Program-made: the position numbers and the translations under genes | Shown here: positions 5,379-7,929 of the stretch, piece by piece | Layout: each line of letters opens with the position of its first letter | Numbering within the stretch: the stretch's first letter is position 1 | The notes under the pieces: generated by a model | Databases searched by the model: none | What the model was told of the DNA's origin: nothing | Seen by the model: the letters and a program-made list of their open reading frames with translations, nothing else | NCBI GenBank assembly: GCA_946478975.1 | Contig: CAMLEO010000310.1 | Location: 1-7,929 of the forward strand | Reading direction: 5' to 3' | DNA from: an uncultured Steroidobacter sp. | GTDB taxonomy: Bacteria > Pseudomonadota > Gammaproteobacteria > Steroidobacterales > Steroidobacteraceae | DNA length: 7,929 bases

Positions 5379-7712
5379 GTGGCTCGACGCCTCCTTCAAA
5401 CAGCGGCAGCGGCGCTGCTCGGCGCCGCGCTGCTCGGCTGCAACAGCAAAGAACCGCCGCCCGCGCCGCCACCTCCGCCGCCCCTGACCGATCAGGGGCT
5501 GGTGTTCTCGTCCTGGAAATCCGCCGCCCCGGAGCTGCACGATCGTTTGCTGATCGCGCACGCCATCGCACGAGGCAGAAACGAGGCGACGGTGATGGTC
5601 GCAACCAGCATGGGCGGCACGCCGGCGGTCGCCAGTGCCATCGCGAGGCTCGGCGGTCAGATCCAGCGTCGTTTCGATGACGTGGGATATTTGTACGCGG
5701 TGCTGCCCATCGAGCGCTTGTCCGAAGTGAGCGCGCTGCCGGATGTGCTGATGGCGCATTTGGATGGCGGCAGGCCGGGTGCGATGCCGCCGCTGCTGGA
5801 TATGTCGGCCGAAGCTTCGATGCAAACTATCTCGACCGACATCGGCAGCCTGATCGAAGCCGCGCAGTCTGCGCCGCTGGACTTTATTCCTGAGGCATAT
5901 TCCGACGCGCGCTTCGCCGGCGGCGGACAAGATATATATGCACTGATCGCCAATCGCGCTGTCGAGACGTATCGCGGGCCGATATTTGCTGTGGCGGGCG
6001 AGGGTGCCCGCGTCGACAGCATTGACGGTGCCGCAGCGGCGCGGCGAGTGCTCGCTATCGCAGGTCCCAAGGCGATTCGGATTCTCGATGGCGACCCTGC
6101 GGTCGAGCGTGCGCCTGCCGACTGGCCCAGCAAAGGCCCCGCGGCCGACGGCGGCGCCAAGCCCGATTTGATCGTCGATCCCGGCGACTCGAACGCATCG
6201 CCGAATGGAATGTCATTGAAGATTGCTGAGCTGGTGAGAGCGGCGCGCGAGCAGCAGCTGCCAGCCGATGCTCGGCACATTTTGTGGGCGCTGCGCATGG
6301 GAGCGCGGCGCCTGGATGGTTATCAGGCGCATGAGCAAGGGTTCGGCGTCATGGACGTGGCGCGTGCAACCGAGCTGCTTCGGGAAGTGAAGTCTCGTGG
6401 CTTCGACCTGCCGGACATTCTCACGCGCGCTCCGGTCAAAACATTTCTGGCGCGCTTCCTGCCCGAGCCGGGCGTCGGGCAAGGTTTGTATGAACGCGAA
6501 GGCTGGCTGCTGAAGCGGACCGACAAACGCGTCATCACCCTGGTGCGACAGAACGGCCCGTCGACGCCGGTGACGTACGCTCTGCAATGGCGCGGCAACG
6601 ACGGTACGTTCAAAACCTTGCAAGACGACGTGACGCTGCCGTTCGATACGCCGGTCGAGGTCCAGATCGAGATCACGCCCGAGGAGATCGGCATTCACAG
6701 CGCGCATTTGTATCTGCTCGACAAGTCGACTTCGTTGCCGGTGCACGCGGTGATGACGACCATCGTTGCCTCCGAACAGTTCACCGCCGCGAATGGCTAC
6801 ACGATCCGTCACGAGCAGCAGGCGCTGACAAACAAACGTTCCAGGAGCTACTTCCTGGAGGTGCCGCCGAACGTTGCGTCGCTGCGCGTGAATGTGAGTG
6901 CGACAGCGGGGCAGGCCGAAGTGCTGCTCGGCATGGGCGGTCCAGTGAACGATCGTTTCAATCTTCCACGCCCGGGCAGCCCGGTGAGCTCGGGCAAGCC
7001 GGTGGCGATGACAGTGGCGTATCCGCCCCCTGGAGTTTATGAGCTGACCTTGCTGCCGTCGGGAAACGCGCAAGTGGCAATGAACGCGTCGATTTATTAC
7101 ATCGATTCGCAGCTCGACGAGGCGCCGCCCAAGAACAACGGCACGACGTTGTGGATGAACAATATCTACGCACCGCTGCAGCGAAGCTCTGTGCTCACCG
7201 AAGTGGGCGCACGACGAGTGCTCGAAGACGCGGGCGGGCCGACCGGCATGCGTGCATACAACATCGCCGTGCCCGCCGACAGCACGACGCTGCGAGTTGC
7301 CGCGTCGCCGCCGGATGGCCGGGCGCGTCTCGGCCTGTATCTCTACGACTGCTCCAGCGGCTCCTGCGTTTTATGGGGCAGCGATGCGCTCACCAAGACC
7401 ACGGAGAAAATCCTGATCGTGCCGGCTCCGCATGCCGGTTTGTGGCGAGTGATCGTCGACGCGAGTGCTCCCGGCACTGCGTTCAAATACTCGGAGCTCA
7501 TCACCAATCCCCGCTTCGGCTCGGGCACGGCGGGCGGCACCGACGAGCCTCGCCCCATCGGTGCGCGCTGGAATCAAGTGGTGAATTTTCGAGCGCAGCA
7601 GCCGGTGCCGTTTGGATACGAGGCGGTCGCGGTGATGGACGTGATCGATCGAGAGAACGACCAGGTGCCGCAGCCGCTGCGACTGACCACGCAGGTGTTC
7701 AAGCTGCATTGA
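5379..7712 (+). CDS. Degenerate subtilisin-like (S8) lipoprotein, probable pseudopeptidase
   Basis: A 777-residue lipoprotein with GTG start, signal ending LLGC (Cys21), and a Pro-rich linker (about 26-36). Residues 71-130 resemble an S8 propeptide (I9-like; AIARLGGQIQRRF, then LPIERLSEVSALPDV). Residues 185-350 follow the second half of an S8 catalytic domain: DIYALIANRAVETYRGPIFAVAGEG, WPSKGP where active enzymes have FSSRGP, GAKPDLIVDPG (Lys261-Asp263), SPNGMSL (Ser279) where SPNGTSM is usual, and YQAHEQGFGVMDVARA. The section with the catalytic Asp and His is missing: no D-[ST]-G or HGT motif, and no histidine at all between residues 128 and 299. The oxyanion Asn of AGN is Glu208. The C-terminal part (GLYEREGW from 369, LQWRGNDGTF, FTAANGYTI) resembles the beta-rich tail of large tripeptidyl-peptidase-II-like S8 proteins. 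The frame is intact over its full length, which argues for a retained non-catalytic role, perhaps peptide binding or partnership with the M13 peptidase four bases upstream. A weak Shine-Dalgarno suggests translational coupling. Confidence 0.65.
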   Translation: MARRLLQTAAAALLGAALLGCNSKEPPPAPPPPPPLTDQGLVFSSWKSAAPELHDRLLIAHAIARGRNEATVMVATSMGGTPAVASAIARLGGQIQRRFDDVGYLYAVLPIERLSEVSALPDVLMAHLDGGRPGAMPPLLDMSAEASMQTISTDIGSLIEAAQSAPLDFIPEAYSDARFAGGGQDIYALIANRAVETYRGPIFAVAGEGARVDSIDGAAAARRVLAIAGPKAIRILDGDPAVERAPADWPSKGPAADGGAKPDLIVDPGDSNASPNGMSLKIAELVRAAREQQLPADARHILWALRMGARRLDGYQAHEQGFGVMDVARATELLREVKSRGFDLPDILTRAPVKTFLARFLPEPGVGQGLYEREGWLLKRTDKRVITLVRQNGPSTPVTYALQWRGNDGTFKTLQDDVTLPFDTPVEVQIEITPEEIGIHSAHLYLLDKSTSLPVHAVMTTIVASEQFTAANGYTIRHEQQALTNKRSRSYFLEVPPNVASLRVNVSATAGQAEVLLGMGGPVNDRFNLPRPGSPVSSGKPVAMTVAYPPPGVYELTLLPSGNAQVAMNASIYYIDSQLDEAPPKNNGTTLWMNNIYAPLQRSSVLTEVGARRVLEDAGGPTGMRAYNIAVPADSTTLRVAASPPDGRARLGLYLYDCSSGSCVLWGSDALTKTTEKILIVPAPHAGLWRVIVDASAPGTAFKYSELITNPRFGSGTAGGTDEPRPIGARWNQVVNFRAQQPVPFGYEAVAVMDVIDRENDQVPQPLRLTTQVFKLH

Positions 7713-7762
7713 TGAAGGCCGGTGCGCACGTTCATTCCTAGCCTTGCCGCGGAAACTTCCGG

Positions 7763-7768
7763 TATAAA
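7763..7768 (+). promoter_or_regulatory. Possible -10 element for gnd
   Basis: A TATAAA hexamer lies 39 bases before the gnd start in the 95-base gap 7713-7807. No good -35 sits at the right distance (TTGCCG at 7744-7749 is only 13 bases away), so the call is tentative. A GAGG Shine-Dalgarno (7795-7798) precedes the start codon by nine bases. No terminator for the preceding operon is evident. Confidence 0.3.
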
Positions 7769-7807
7769 CGGCGTCTACACAAATCGGATCGGACGAGGTG
7801 CGAACAC

Positions 7808-7929
7808 ATGAGCACTGCATTGGCGGACGTGGGACTGATCGGTCTCGCGGTCATGGGCGAGAACCTGGCGTTGAACATGGAAAGCCGGGGCTTGCGGGTC
7901 GCCGTCTTCAATCGCACCACGTCGCGGGT
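7808..7929 (+). CDS. gnd: 6-phosphogluconate dehydrogenase, N-terminal part (cut by window end)
   Basis: The 40 codons in view read MSTALADVGLIGLAVMGENLALNMESRGL... and continue VAVFNRTTSR. This is the Rossmann NADP-binding start of 6-phosphogluconate dehydrogenase: GLAVMG at 12-17, ENLALNMES right after it, and NRT at 35-37 where the cofactor phosphate is recognised. The enzyme oxidatively decarboxylates 6-phosphogluconate to ribulose 5-phosphate with NADP+ in the pentose phosphate pathway in the cytoplasm. GAGG at 7795-7798 supports the ATG at 7808. The catalytic domain lies beyond the window. Confidence 0.93.
   Translation, partial: MSTALADVGLIGLAVMGENLALNMESRGLRVAVFNRTTSR

Noticed and set aside
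6213..7073. 286-codon open frame on the minus strand
   Set aside because: It is antisense to the S8-like lipoprotein and Arg/His/Gln-rich, with no recognisable motif.
1..7929. CRISPR arrays, tRNA or rRNA genes, insertion sequences, prophage genes
   Set aside because: I looked for direct repeats, cloverleaf patterns, conserved rRNA blocks and transposase-like frames and saw none.

Overview
The window is GC-rich, densely coding bacterial DNA. The gene set (CsbD stress protein, ACT-less aspartate kinase/homoserine dehydrogenase fusion, M13 lipoprotein peptidase, Gnd) and the Gram-negative lipoproteins fit a proteobacterium. The Xanthomonadales/Steroidobacterales side of the Gammaproteobacteria is my best guess, but the sequence does not prove this.

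Layout. 1-911 (+): a transketolase-type fragment, cut by the window edge, runs directly into the C-terminal part of an M48 metallopeptidase with TPR-like helices. The reading frame changes at about 230-250, so this is a rearrangement remnant or an assembly join. 913-941: a strong hairpin between convergent genes. 956-1162 (-): a small CsbD-family stress protein. 1163-1468: a 306-base regulatory region with no gene of its own. It carries a candidate promoter, a SAM-II (S-adenosylmethionine) riboswitch aptamer, an antiterminator and an intrinsic terminator, and it leads into 1469-3214 (+), a fused aspartate kinase/homoserine dehydrogenase. 3320-5374 (+): an M13 (neprilysin/PepO-type) zinc metallopeptidase lipoprotein. 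5379-7712 (+), four bases later: a large lipoprotein that looks like a subtilisin (S8) peptidase whose catalytic residues have been lost. 7808-7929 (+): the start of gnd (6-phosphogluconate dehydrogenase), cut by the window end.

How it works together. The most informative region is 1274-1468. The candidate promoter would start RNA at about 1309, immediately before the aptamer (1310-1357). The 3' strand of the aptamer (GCUAAA, 1352-1357) can instead pair in an antiterminator (1352-1384). The antiterminator excludes a terminator (1367-1392 plus a T run to 1398). Bound SAM should hold the GCUAAA strand, free the terminator and switch the gene off. The gene makes homoserine, a precursor of methionine and SAM, and its enzyme lacks the ACT domains by which ThrA/MetL-type enzymes sense amino acids. 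RNA-level SAM feedback may therefore take over part of the control usually done by allostery. The M13 and S8-like genes probably form an envelope lipoprotein operon: an active peptidase followed by a pseudopeptidase.
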